DNA of 64,000 nt from Pseudomonas poae. GTDB taxonomy: Bacteria; Pseudomonadota; Gammaproteobacteria; Pseudomonadales; Pseudomonadaceae. Numbering within the stretch: the stretch's first letter is position 1; every line of letters begins with the position of its first letter. The translations under genes and the position numbers were made by a program. Below are positions 1 through 8,171 of the stretch, in pieces. The notes below the pieces were generated by a model. It was not told the DNA's origin and made no database searches. It was given only the letters and a program-made list of their open reading frames with translations. The stretch is taken from the NCBI GenBank assembly GCA_004000515.1, contig CP034537.1:4106001-4170000 (forward strand), read 5' to 3'.

Positions 1-370
1 CCTTGCCGATGGCGTGATAGGAAAAGAACCCGCACACCACAGACATCAGCAGATACGTCAGCAGCGGCTGGCCCAGGTAAGCCTGTTGCACCACCAACAG
101 CAAACCCACGCTGGCGCCGATCAACGTGCCATAGGCGCGCTCCACGGCTTTTTTGCCGATGTTGCCGTGGTGCTGCAAGCCGCCGATCACGATCAGCATG
201 GTCACCGACGCCCACTCGCCGTGGGGCAGGTTGATGCCGGTGGTCAGCAGGATCGTCGCCAGCAGGCCGATGGACACGCGCACCGCGTGGATCAGCTTGG
301 CGTGGCGGTAGCGGCGGTACGGGTCGAGCAGCGGGCGCAACAGGCGCCGGGCAAACATGGGCAGGTTCAT
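1..370 (-). CDS. FUSC-family inner-membrane transporter (N-terminal part)
   Basis: The reading frame starts at the ATG at 370 and runs off the window, leaving 123 codons. The first 25 residues are basic (RRLLRPLLDPYRRYRHAK). Three hydrophobic segments follow (about residues 32-45, 56-64 and 84-93), with a short motif around NLPHGEWASVTM between the first two. This is the N-terminal pattern of FUSC/YccS-type aromatic-acid or efflux membrane proteins. Substrate cannot be told from this part. The next gene leftwards in the same direction (554-2169) ends 183 bases upstream, with a REP doublet between, so they are probably separate units. Confidence 0.7.
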   Translation of the reverse strand, partial: MNLPMFARRLLRPLLDPYRRYRHAKLIHAVRVSIGLLATILLTTGINLPHGEWASVTMLIVIGGLQHHGNIGKKAVERAYGTLIGASVGLLLVVQQAYLGQPLLTYLLMSVVCGFFSYHAIGK

Positions 371-430
371 CGGTAGTAAAGGGGCCTCGATATCAGGGAT
401 GTGCTCGATCTAAATGTTGGAGCAGGCTTG

Positions 431-519
431 TGTGGGAGCTGGCTTGCCTGCGATAGCATCAACTTGATCTCATGCAAAGACCGAGGTGCCTGCATCGCGG
501 GCAAGCCCGGCTCCCACAC
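431..519. repeat. REP doublet (inverted pair)
   Basis: Two copies of the Pseudomonas REP core face each other: GTGGGAGCTGGCTTGCC near 432 and its reverse complement type GGCAAGCCCGGCTCCCAC near 500. The transcript would fold into a long hairpin between two minus-strand genes. The same core recurs at 42471, 45361 and 59643. Confidence 0.85.
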
Positions 520-553
520 TAGCCCGACTCCTGCCTTGAGTACGGCGTCGTTT

Positions 554-2169
554 TTAGAATATGTAGTCGGTCGTCAGGAAGCTCGAGTCACGGTTTCGCA
601 AGATATCGCTGACCAACGCCTTGTTGCTCTCCTGGAACTTGGTCGCCACCAGGGTACGGATCGAGAACACCCGCAACGCGTCATGTACCGACAGCGTGCC
701 TTCGGCCGAGTTCTTGCGGCCGTTGAACGGAAGGTGTCCGGCCCGCGCTGGCACTGGGCGTTGATATTGATACGGCCCACTTGGTTGGCGAAGGTGTCGA
801 CCAAGCGCCCGACTTCCTCAGGGTCGGTGCCGAAAATGCTGAGCTGCTGGCCGAAATCCGAATCCAGTACGTATTCGATCACCGTCTCCAGGTCACGGTA
901 AGGCACGATCGGCACCACGGGGCCAAACTGTTCCTCGTGGTACACGCGCATCTGCGGGTTCACCGGGTACAGCACCGCCGGGTAGAAGAACGAACCTCGG
1001 CTGGTGCCGCCATTGTCATTCACCACCTGCGCGCCGTGCTGCGCAGCATCGGCCACCAGGCCATTGAGGTAATCCACCTTGCCCACTTCCGGCAACGGGG
1101 TCAGCGACACACCGTCTTCCCAAGGCATACCGGGCTTGAGTGTGGCCAGTTTCTTGTTGAATTTCTCGATGAAGCTGGCAACCACGTCTTCGTGCACAAA
1201 CAGGATTTTCAACGCGGTGCAGCGCTGGCCATTGAACGACAGGGAACCGGTGACCGCTTCGTTCACCGCATTGTCCAGGTCCACCTCAGGCAGCACGATG
1301 CCGGGGTTTTTCGCGTCCAGGCCCAATGCTGCGCGCAAGCGGTGGGGCTTGGGGTGCAGCTTTTTCAAGTCACTGGCGGCCTTGTTGGTGCCGATAAACG
1401 CAAAGATGTCGATCTTGCCGCTGGCCATCAACGCGCTGACGGTTTCGCGGCCGCTGCCGTAGATCACGTTGATCACCCCGGCCGGGAAGCTGTCGCGGAA
1501 CGCTTCGAGCAATGGGCGTATCAACAGCACGCCCAGCTTGGCCGGCTTGAACACCACGGTGTTGCCCATGATCAGCGCCGGGATCAAGGTGGTGAACGTC
1601 TCGTTCAGCGGATAGTTGTAAGGGCCCATGCACAACGCCACGCCCAACGGCACGCGGCGGATTTGACCGAGGGTGTCCTGTTCCAGCTCGAAGCGGCTGG
1701 AGCGGCGGTCGAGTTCCTTGAGCGCATTGATAGTGTCGGTGATGTAGTCGCAGGTGCGGTCGAACTCTTTCTGCGAGTCCTTGAGGTTCTTGCCGATCTC
1801 CCACATCAGCAGCTTGACCACCGCGTCGCGTTGTTCACGCATGCGGCGCAAGAACGCCTCGACGTGCTGGATACGATCGGCCACGCGCATTGTCGGCCAC
1901 TCTCCCTGGCCTCGGTCGTAGGCGCGCACGGCAGCGTCGAGGGCGGTGAGGGCGGTCTCGGCATCCAGCAGCGGCGTGCTGCCGATATGCACCCGCGTGT
2001 CGCCAAGTTGCACCGGGCTCTGCACTTGGGCCAACGGGCCGTTCCACACCTGCAACTGGCCGTCGACCAGGTAATCACGCTGTTCAATGGGCGCCGCCAG
2101 GCGGAATTGTTCGGGAATATCGGCGGCGGAGGCTGGAAACAGCTGTGCGAGCAAGTTGCTGGTGGTCAT
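554..2169 (-). CDS. NADP-dependent aldehyde dehydrogenase, GapN (ALDH11) type; broken by one indel
   Basis: Aldehyde dehydrogenase of about 538 residues resembling non-phosphorylating glyceraldehyde-3-phosphate dehydrogenase (oxidises glyceraldehyde-3-P to 3-phosphoglycerate with NADP). The catalytic Cys is near residue 317 in FNGQRCTALKI, and the cofactor loop is around GPYNYPLNETF. Where most ALDHs have ELGGK this one has LGLDAKN, a feature I associate with this subfamily. The start at 2169 has an AGGGG ribosome site. The frame is lost near 735-740: after GPDTF the reading continues as PFNGRKNS only if one C is restored in a C run. The true C-terminus ends in TTDYIF at 554. Substrate is inferred from family resemblance only. 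Confidence 0.8.
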
Positions 2170-2307
2170 GTCGCTACCCCTGGAATAGTTGCAAAACATG
2201 ACTAGAGAGTCACCCAACACAGGGCTCTATGGCAAGGCTTGTGCGCTTTCTCCTACGCAGCGCGCTGATCGCCGGTTAAACTGCGCGGCTTTCTTGAAGG
2301 AGTTCAC

Positions 2308-3172
2308 ATGAGTCACTACCAGCCGGGCATTCTTGCCGCACCGGTGCCGTTGCAGGCACGCCATCTGTTTTTTGCCTTGGATTCCCTGGCTGCCGTACCC
2401 GCTGCGCTGGACGCGCTGGTGCAGTTGACCGATTCGGCGGCAGTGGTCGGTTTTGGCGAGCCGCTGGTAACCGCACTGGTTGCACGCATCGACGGCCTAC
2501 GCAGCTTCCCCTGCCGTCAGTGGGCCCGGCGCGCATAACCCATCTACCCAGCACGCGTTGTGGGTGTGGTTGCACGGTGTAGACCGCGGTGAACTGTTGC
2601 TGCGCAGCCGTGCGTTTGAAAAAGCCCTGGCCCCGGCGTTCAGCCTGGTGCAGATGACCGAAGGCTTCCGCTACAAGACCGGTTTCGACCTCACCGACTA
2701 CGAAGACGGCACCGAAAACCCCCACGACGATGCTGCCGTTGAAGCCGCCCTGACCGACAGTGGCGCCAGCTTCGCCGCGATCCAGCAGTGGCAGCACGAC
2801 CTCGACGGTTTCGCCGCACTGCCGGCCCAGGAGCGCGACCACATCATCGGCCGCCGCCATGGCGACAACGAAGAACTCGACGACGCCCCTGAATCCGCGC
2901 ACACCAAGCGCACCGCCCAGGAAAGCTTCACTCCGGAAGCCTTCGTGGTGCGCCGCTCGATGCCATGGGCCGAGAACGGCCAGGCCGGGTTGATGTTCCT
3001 CGCGTTCGGTCATTCGTTTGATGCATTCGAAGCGCAATTGCGCCGCATGAGCGGGCTGGAAGACGGGATCGTCGACGGCCTGTATCGCATCAGCACACCG
3101 TTGACCGGTGGCTACTACTGGTGCCCGCCGATCAACGCGGGGCGCCTGGACCTGAGTGCACTGGCAAGCTGA
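2308..3172 (+). CDS. DyP-type heme peroxidase; broken by one indel
   Basis: Dye-decolourising peroxidase of about 287 residues, a cytoplasmic heme enzyme that uses hydrogen peroxide. Visible landmarks are the acidic DYEDGTENP motif near residues 130-138 (DyP catalytic Asp), the proximal heme His near 198 in SAHTKRT, and FVVRRSMPW with the conserved Arg. The start at 2308 follows GAAGGAG by 7 bases. The frame breaks at the CCCC run 2508-2511, where removing one C joins GLRSFP to AVSGPGAHNPS. It is transcribed divergently from the aldehyde dehydrogenase with only 138 bases between starts, and a strong hairpin terminator follows. Confidence 0.88.
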
Positions 3173-3195
3173 TCACTCAACCCAAAGCCATAAAG

Positions 3196-3232
3196 AACGC
3201 GCCATGACCCCGACGGTCATGGCGCGTTTTAT
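3196..3232 (+). terminator. Rho-independent terminator after the peroxidase gene
   Basis: A 14-base arm AACGCGCCATGACC pairs with its exact complement across the loop CCGAC and is followed by TTTT. It separates the peroxidase from the buf-like operon. Confidence 0.85.
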
Positions 3233-3394
3233 GGCTGTGTATCACACTGTGTCCCCGGGCCCCTCTGATACACCGCCATGATCTTGCTGGCAGTTCGCGA
3301 CACAGACCGGATACACGCCTGGCTTTAAATCTGCCTACCAGCTGGCGCACCTACCGCGCCCTGGTTTCTTCAGACAAGCCAGGAGACTCACCCC

Positions 3395-3667
3395 ATGAAG
3401 CGTCCTTACGCTGCCCTCGCTGCAACCCTCGCCCTGTCCCTCAGCGCCTTCGCGGCGGTGGCCCATGCCGATGAGGCCAAGCCCCAGGAAAAATGCTTCG
3501 GCGTGTCCCTGGCCGGTGCCAACGATTGCGCCGCCGGCAAGGGCACCTCGTGCGCCGGTACCGCCACCGCCGACTACCAGGGCAACGCCTGGGTGCTGGT
3601 GGACAAAGGCACCTGCACCCAGATCAAGACCCCCAAAGGCTACGGCAGCCTGACGGAGCAACCGTGA
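3395..3667 (+). CDS. bufA1: Bufferin-type RiPP precursor, DUF2282 (BufA1-like)
   Basis: A 90-residue exported small protein. Residues 1-25 form a Sec signal peptide (basic start, hydrophobic core, cleavage at AHA-DE). The mature part has four Cys, at 34, 45, 53 and 74, in the spacing C-x10-C-x7-C-x20-C with [17 protein letters not shown] and a KTPKG tail, which is the DUF2282 pattern. In characterised homologues the central Cys residues are turned into thiooxazole-type rings by an MNIO enzyme and the peptide binds copper; that role is inferred here. The start at 3395 has AGGAGA 8 bases upstream. Its stop overlaps the next start by four bases, so the two are translated together. Confidence 0.85.
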   Translation: MKRPYAALAATLALSLSAFAAVAHADEAKPQEKCFGVSLAGANDCAAGKGTSCAGTATADYQGNAWVLVDKGTCTQIKTPKGYGSLTEQP

Positions 3668-4077
3668 TCCAGCGGCTGTTGCCCGAAGCGCTGCTGTTGC
3701 TGGTGGCGCGCGTGGGGATCGCGGCGGTGTTCTTCCTGTCGGGGCGCACCAAGGTCACCGGGTTTCTTGAGCTTAAGCCGTCGACCTACACGCTGTTCCG
3801 TTCGGAATACGCCTTGCCGCTGATCCCGCCGGAGTGGGCGGCGCACCTGGCGACCTACGCCGAGCACCTGTTCCCGCTGTTGCTGGTGTTGGGGCTGCTG
3901 ACCCGCCCGGCAGCCGCTGCGCTGCTGGGCATGACGCTGGTGATCGAGGTGTTTGTGTACCCCGATGCCTGGCCGGTGCACCTGACCTGGGCGGGCCTGT
4001 TGCTGCCGTTGCTGGCGAAGGGCGGTGGGGCTTGGTCGCTGGATCGCCTGTTAGCGGGCAAACGTTTATCACTTTGA
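3664..4077 (+). CDS. DoxX-family membrane protein (BufD-like)
   Basis: A 137-residue integral membrane protein. The GTG start at 3664 overlaps the precursor stop (GTGA), and no better start exists. Four hydrophobic segments are visible (about residues 8-26, 62-80, 82-98 and 104-117), with the conserved early [12 protein letters not shown] motif of DoxX proteins. DoxX partners are found in many DUF2282/DUF692 operons; a role in redox or membrane steps of maturation or export is plausible but unproven. Confidence 0.8.
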   Translation: MIQRLLPEALLLLVARVGIAAVFFLSGRTKVTGFLELKPSTYTLFRSEYALPLIPPEWAAHLATYAEHLFPLLLVLGLLTRPAAAALLGMTLVIEVFVYPDAWPVHLTWAGLLLPLLAKGGGAWSLDRLLAGKRLSL

Positions 4078-4089
4078 TGGAGACTTCTT

Positions 4090-4851
4090 ATGCGCATGCT
4101 TTCTTCCCTGGCCCTTGCCGTGGCCATGACTGTTCCCGTACTGGCACAGGCCGCTGATGCGCCGCAGCCCGGCACCGGTAAAAGCGTGGTGATCGTGCCC
4201 GGCTCGTTTGTCGACGGTTCCGGCTGGCGGGTGGTGCACGACATCCTGATTCACGAGGGCTACAAGGTCACCGTGGTGCACCAGGGCCACGAGAGCCTGG
4301 CCGCCGATGTGGCCGAGGCGCGTGAGGTGCTGGAGCAGCAAGTTGGCCCAGTGGTGCTGGTGGGCCACAGTTCCGGCGGCGGGGTGATCTCGATTGCCGG
4401 CGACCGTGGCAAGGTCAAGTCGCTGGTCTACGTCTCGGCCCTGCAACCGGAAGTAGGCGAGAACATGGCCCAGTTGATCGGCTCCATGCCGTCCCCAAGC
4501 GATGACATCAAGCCGAGCCGTGACGGCCACCTGTTTTTCGATCGCGCCAAGTTCAACGCGGATTTTGCCGCCGACCTGACCACCAATCGCACCGACTTCA
4601 TGGCCGCCTCGCAAGTGCCGGCCACCGCCACGCTGTTCGGCGGCACCGTGTGGGCCGCCGCCTGGCATAACAAGCCGACCTACGCCGTGGTGTCCACCGA
4701 AGACCGCGCCCTGAGCCCCGACCTGCAGCGTTGGATGTACAAGCGCGCCGGTTCCAAGGTCACCGAAATCAAAGCCAGCCACGCGGTGTACATCTCCCAG
4801 CCTGAGGCTGTGGCGAAGGTCATCGAAGACGCGGCTTCCGTTATCAAATAA
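4090..4851 (+). CDS. Exported alpha/beta hydrolase within the buf-like operon
   Basis: A 253-residue protein with a signal peptide (cleavage near AQA-AD, residue 22). The hydrolase fold is intact: oxyanion strand PGSFVDGSGW near residue 37, nucleophile elbow GHSSGG with Ser near 95, a candidate acid in STEDRAL, and the catalytic His near 235 in ASHAVYIS. It resembles secreted esterase-like hydrolases. It sits 12 bases after doxX, with GGAG before the start, and 25 bases before the second precursor gene, so it is co-transcribed. No hydrolase is a standard part of the bufferin operons I know. A peptidase or esterase acting on the precursor is one guess; unrelated periplasmic chemistry is equally possible. 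Confidence 0.82.
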   Translation: MRMLSSLALAVAMTVPVLAQAADAPQPGTGKSVVIVPGSFVDGSGWRVVHDILIHEGYKVTVVHQGHESLAADVAEAREVLEQQVGPVVLVGHSSGGGVISIAGDRGKVKSLVYVSALQPEVGENMAQLIGSMPSPSDDIKPSRDGHLFFDRAKFNADFAADLTTNRTDFMAASQVPATATLFGGTVWAAAWHNKPTYAVVSTEDRALSPDLQRWMYKRAGSKVTEIKASHAVYISQPEAVAKVIEDAASVIK

Positions 4852-4876
4852 CCCATCACACCCTGGAGCAATACCC

Positions 4877-5149
4877 ATGAACACTGCACTTAAATCCCGC
4901 TTGAGCCTCGCTGCTGCCGCTGCCTTGATCGCCATGGCGTCTGCGTCGTTCGCCACGGCTGCCAGCGCCGCCGACCAGCAGGAAAAACCCGGCCGTTGCT
5001 ACGGCGTCAACACCTGCAAAGGCACCAGCCTGTGTGCCACCGCCAAGAACGACTGCAAGGGCCTCAACAGCTGCAAGGGCGAGGGCGTGATCGTCAAGAC
5101 GCCGTCCGAGTGCCTCAAGGCTGGCGGCACCCTGACTGAGCCGAAATAA
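4877..5149 (+). CDS. Second Cys-rich exported RiPP precursor candidate (BufA2-like)
   Basis: A 90-residue protein with a 31-32 residue Ala-rich signal peptide (cleavage near ASA-AD). The mature part carries six Cys, at 41, 47, 53, 60, 66 and 79, spaced 5-5-6-5-12, and the repeated CKG motif, which gives it a low-complexity, Lys/Gly/Cys-rich look. It is clearly a different family from the four-Cys DUF2282 protein upstream. It lies just before the MNIO gene and has a GGAG ribosome site. By position and Cys content I take it as a second substrate of the same enzyme, similar to the BufA2 group. Confidence 0.8.
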   Translation: MNTALKSRLSLAAAAALIAMASASFATAASAADQQEKPGRCYGVNTCKGTSLCATAKNDCKGLNSCKGEGVIVKTPSECLKAGGTLTEPK

Positions 5150-5229
5150 CTCAACCTCCACCAGGGGCGGTTTTTTGTGGTGAGGGCGCCACAAAGAGCT
5201 CGCCCTACAGGTTCAATCGAGAATCCCTC

Positions 5230-6054
5230 ATGCCGACACCCAACCCACACTTTTCAGGCTACGGCCTGGGGATGCGCAAGGAGCATTACTGCGATTTCCT
5301 GGAAACCACCGTGCCTGTGGATTTTGTCGAAGTGATCTCCGAGAACTTCATGGTCGCCGGTGGCCAGCCCCGGCACATCCTGCGTCAGGTCCGCGAGCGC
5401 TACCCGGTGGCGCTGCATGGCGTGTCGATGTCCATTGGCACTGCCGAAGGACTCGATGCCGACTACCTGCGCCGCCTCAAAGCGTTGGTCGATGAAATCG
5501 ACCCGCTGTTTGTTTCCGATCACTTGAGCTGGTCACGCAGTGGCGCCTTCAATTCCCATGACTTGCTGCCGGTGCCTTATACCGACGAAGCGTTGGACCG
5601 GGTGTGCGCCAATATCCATCAAGCCCAGGACCTGCTGGGCCGCACGATGCTGTTTGAAAACCCGTCCAGCTACCTCGCCTTCGAGGGCGCGTCCATGAGC
5701 GAGTGGGAATTTATCGCCGCTATGGCCAAACGCACCGGCTGCGAACTGTTGCTGGACGTCAACAATGTGTTTGTCAGCGCCAGTAACCATGGCTTCGATG
5801 CGCTGGCGTTTCTGGATGGCATCCCTGCCGAGCGGGTGCGTCAGGTACATCTGGCTGGGCATAGCCAGGGCCGCGGGCTGTTGATCGACAGCCATGACAG
5901 CCCGGTGTGCGCAAGCGTCTGGGAACTGTATGCCCAGGCCATGGCCAGGCTGGGCCCGGTGGCAACCATGATCGAACGCGATGATGAAATTCCGCCGCTG
6001 GGCGAGTTGCTGCTAGAGCTGGGCATGGCCCGAGCCTTGGGAGCGCAGCGATGA
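5230..6054 (+). CDS. bufB: MNIO (DUF692) multinuclear iron oxidative enzyme, BufB-like
   Basis: A 274-residue TIM-barrel enzyme of the DUF692 family, which uses two or three iron ions and oxygen to rebuild Cys residues in RiPP precursors. All expected metal ligands can be seen: His63 (LHGVSMS), His98 (SDHLSW), Glu143 (FENPSS), Asp176 (LDVNNV), His207 (VHLAGH), Asp220/His222 (IDSHDS) and Glu249 (IERDDE). The ATG at 5230 is 80 bases after the second precursor; the ribosome site is weak. The stop overlaps the next start (ATGA). The call of the family is firm; the exact modification made is inferred from the precursors beside it. Confidence 0.92.
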   Translation: MPTPNPHFSGYGLGMRKEHYCDFLETTVPVDFVEVISENFMVAGGQPRHILRQVRERYPVALHGVSMSIGTAEGLDADYLRRLKALVDEIDPLFVSDHLSWSRSGAFNSHDLLPVPYTDEALDRVCANIHQAQDLLGRTMLFENPSSYLAFEGASMSEWEFIAAMAKRTGCELLLDVNNVFVSASNHGFDALAFLDGIPAERVRQVHLAGHSQGRGLLIDSHDSPVCASVWELYAQAMARLGPVATMIERDDEIPPLGELLLELGMARALGAQR

Positions 6055-6799
6055 CCCTGGCGCAGTGGCAACAGACGTTTCGCCATTGGTTGGTAAGTGC
6101 GGCGGATGAGTCTGCACAGCGCCTGGGCAATAACCACGCAGGCCTGGCGGTTTACCAGAACAACTACCGCGCGCAGTTGGTGGGGTGCCTGGAGCAAGCG
6201 TTTCCTAACGTGCGGCGCTGGGTTGGCGAGGAGGCGTTTTGACAGCCTGCATTACGCATATCGACCAGCAACCGCCCCATGCCTGGACGCTTGACGCCTA
6301 TCCCGAAGGGTTTCACTCGACCTTGAGCGCGGTGTTTCCCCATAACCCGGACGTACTGGAGTTGGCCTGGATCGAAGGGGCATTGAATGAAGCGTTTGTC
6401 GCCGCCGATGCCCAGGCCTTGCCGCTGGAAACCTTGGCCAGCGCGGATTGGGACACGGCAGTGTTGCAACTGACACCGTCGCTGCGTTGCCGCGCCTTGA
6501 CCACCAACGCTGAAGCCATCTGGTCGGCGCTGTGGCAGGAAGCATCGGCGCCCGAGGCGGTGATGTTGGCGCAGGCCGGTGGGCTGCTGGTCTGGCGCCG
6601 CCAGTTCACCTCGCGCCTACGTCAGGTGGATACCCTGGAGTTGCAGGCCTTGTTGCACCTGCAGGGCGACGGCAGCTTCGCGGGCTTGTGTGAGTTTCTG
6701 GTGACGCACCTGGACGAAGCGGCAGGCGTAGCGCAAGCCGGTGAATACTTGGCCACTTGGCTGGGCAGTGAATTGATCGTAGGGGTGAGTGATTTTTGA
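6051..6799 (+). CDS. bufC: DUF2063 (BufC-like) MNIO partner protein; broken by one indel
   Basis: About 249 residues once repaired. The N-terminal 65 residues (QWQQTFRHW, LAVYQNNYRAQLVGCLEQAFPNV) are the DUF2063 domain that in related systems recognises the precursor and hands it to the MNIO enzyme. The remainder is the less conserved helical/winged part. It starts inside the stop of bufB (ATGA at 6051). The literal frame stops at 6240 right after GEEAF. Adding one T to the TTTT run 6237-6240 restores EAFLTACITHID and an open frame to 6799. This is most likely a read error. Confidence 0.85.
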
Positions 6800-7247
6800 T
6801 CGTCGTGGTTTTTTGCTGTTGGCAGCCGTGGTGGCAGCGGCACCGGCATTGGCGGTGCAGCGGGTGAGTACCGACGATGACCGGGAGATCCGCTATGAGC
6901 AGTTCGGACCGGAGGAAGGGCGCGCGATTATCCTGTTGGCCGCAGATGGGCAGGTGTTTGCCCAGGTGACTGCACCGTTGGCGGCCCAGGGGTTTCGGGT
7001 GATTGTTCCGTACCTGCGTGAGCAGGACGATGCGGTGCTTGGCCAGGATGTGCTTGAGCTGATGAACGCCCTGCATATCCCAGAAGCCGTGCTGGCCGGA
7101 GTCGAGCAGGGTGGGCGTGTGGCTATCCGAGCGGCTGGCTTGAAACCGAGCCGCTGCGTGGCGCTGTTGACGTTGAACAGCGCACCCCTGGCGGGTTTTG
7201 CCGAGGCGGTCGGGCTGATGGCCAAGGCCGGATACTGGCGGACCTGA
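6789..7247 (+). CDS. Tat-exported half-length alpha/beta hydrolase fold protein lacking a catalytic Ser
   Basis: A 152-residue protein from a GTG at 6789 that overlaps the end of the DUF2063 gene by 11 bases. It begins with a twin-arginine leader (DRRGFLLLAA followed by an Ala-rich core, cleavage near ALA-V). The body has the first half of an alpha/beta hydrolase, but the nucleophile elbow reads AGVEQGG: Glu stands where Ser or Asp should be, and the protein ends before the catalytic acid and His. The next gene's stop codon abuts directly at 7248, so no missing second half is present. It is probably non-catalytic; binding or scaffolding are guesses. Confidence 0.7.
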   Translation: MIFDRRGFLLLAAVVAAAPALAVQRVSTDDDREIRYEQFGPEEGRAIILLAADGQVFAQVTAPLAAQGFRVIVPYLREQDDAVLGQDVLELMNALHIPEAVLAGVEQGGRVAIRAAGLKPSRCVALLTLNSAPLAGFAEAVGLMAKAGYWRT

Positions 7248-7973
7248 TTAGGCGATCAACTCCACGGCGCCGCTGTGCAGCCGGTAAATGCCGCCGACGA
7301 TACTGAGCTTTCCTGCGCCAAGGGCATCGGCCAGCAGCTGGGATTCACTGTTGAGCCGGGCCACAGTGTCCCGGACGTTCTGCGCAATCGCGTTATCCAG
7401 CAGAGTGCCGGGAGCTTGCAACACCTTGCTCACCGAGGGTTTGAGCGCATCGGCCAGGCCCTGGATCTTGCCGGGGAAGGTGGCGTTGTCCTTGACGGCC
7501 TTGACCCCGGCAGCAACGGCGCCACAACTGTCATGCCCCAGCACCAGGATCAGCGGCGTACCGAGTACCGCGATGGCATATTCAAGGCTGGCGAGCCCTT
7601 CGTCAGTGACGAAATTGCCCGCAACCCGGACCGAAAACAGCTCGCCCAGGCCGGTGTCGAACACGTATTCGGGGCGATCCTTGAATCCGCGCAGGCCAGC
7701 ACCGCCGCGAAGGGGTGCTGGCTGTCTAACAGCGCGACGCGTTCGACCATCAGGTCACGGCGCTTTGTCACGTCGGCGGCATAACGCTTGTTGCCCTCCA
7801 TCAGCCGTGCCAAGGCTTGCTCCGGGTTGACTACCGTGAGTGGCGTGGGCGCCGCTGCATGGGCGATAGCGTTCGGCAGCGCCCCGACAACAGCAGGCCC
7901 CGGCGCTGGCAGTGGCCAGGCGCAAGAAGTTTCGACGATCGTCAGAAGGAGCCTTGTCGCGATTGTTACGCAT
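7248..7973 (-). CDS. Beta-class carbonic anhydrase with Tat leader; broken by two indels
   Basis: About 241 residues. It interconverts carbon dioxide and bicarbonate, here probably in the periplasm. The leader DDRRNFLRLATAS is a twin-arginine signal. Zinc ligands are Cys94, Asp96 (ACADSR), His147 and Cys150 (LGHDSCG). The start is the ATG at 7973. Two breaks occur: one extra base in the CCCC run at 7898-7901 (repair gives SAGPAVVGALPN) and one missing base at GGGG 7671-7674 (repair gives RIAPEYVFDTG). It converges on the buf-like operon with no spacer between stop codons. Confidence 0.85.
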
Positions 7974-8171
7974 CGGTTGGGTTCTCGGGGGGACGGGGAG
8001 ACGCGCCAAGGTTGCAAACAATGCTGCGCAAAAAATGTAGGGGGTTTCCTTTAATAAACGTCCAGGGTTGTAGGGCTTGAACATGAAAAATCCGACAGCC
8101 AAGCAATCCCTCACTGAAAAAATCGCCACTCCCCGTAATCTAATGGCCTTTGTTACCTGCGCGGACCATTC

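Noticed and set aside
6051..6242. A real 63-residue stand-alone DUF2063 fragment
   Set aside because: The remainder of the protein continues in the next frame and one T restores it, in line with the errors seen across the window.
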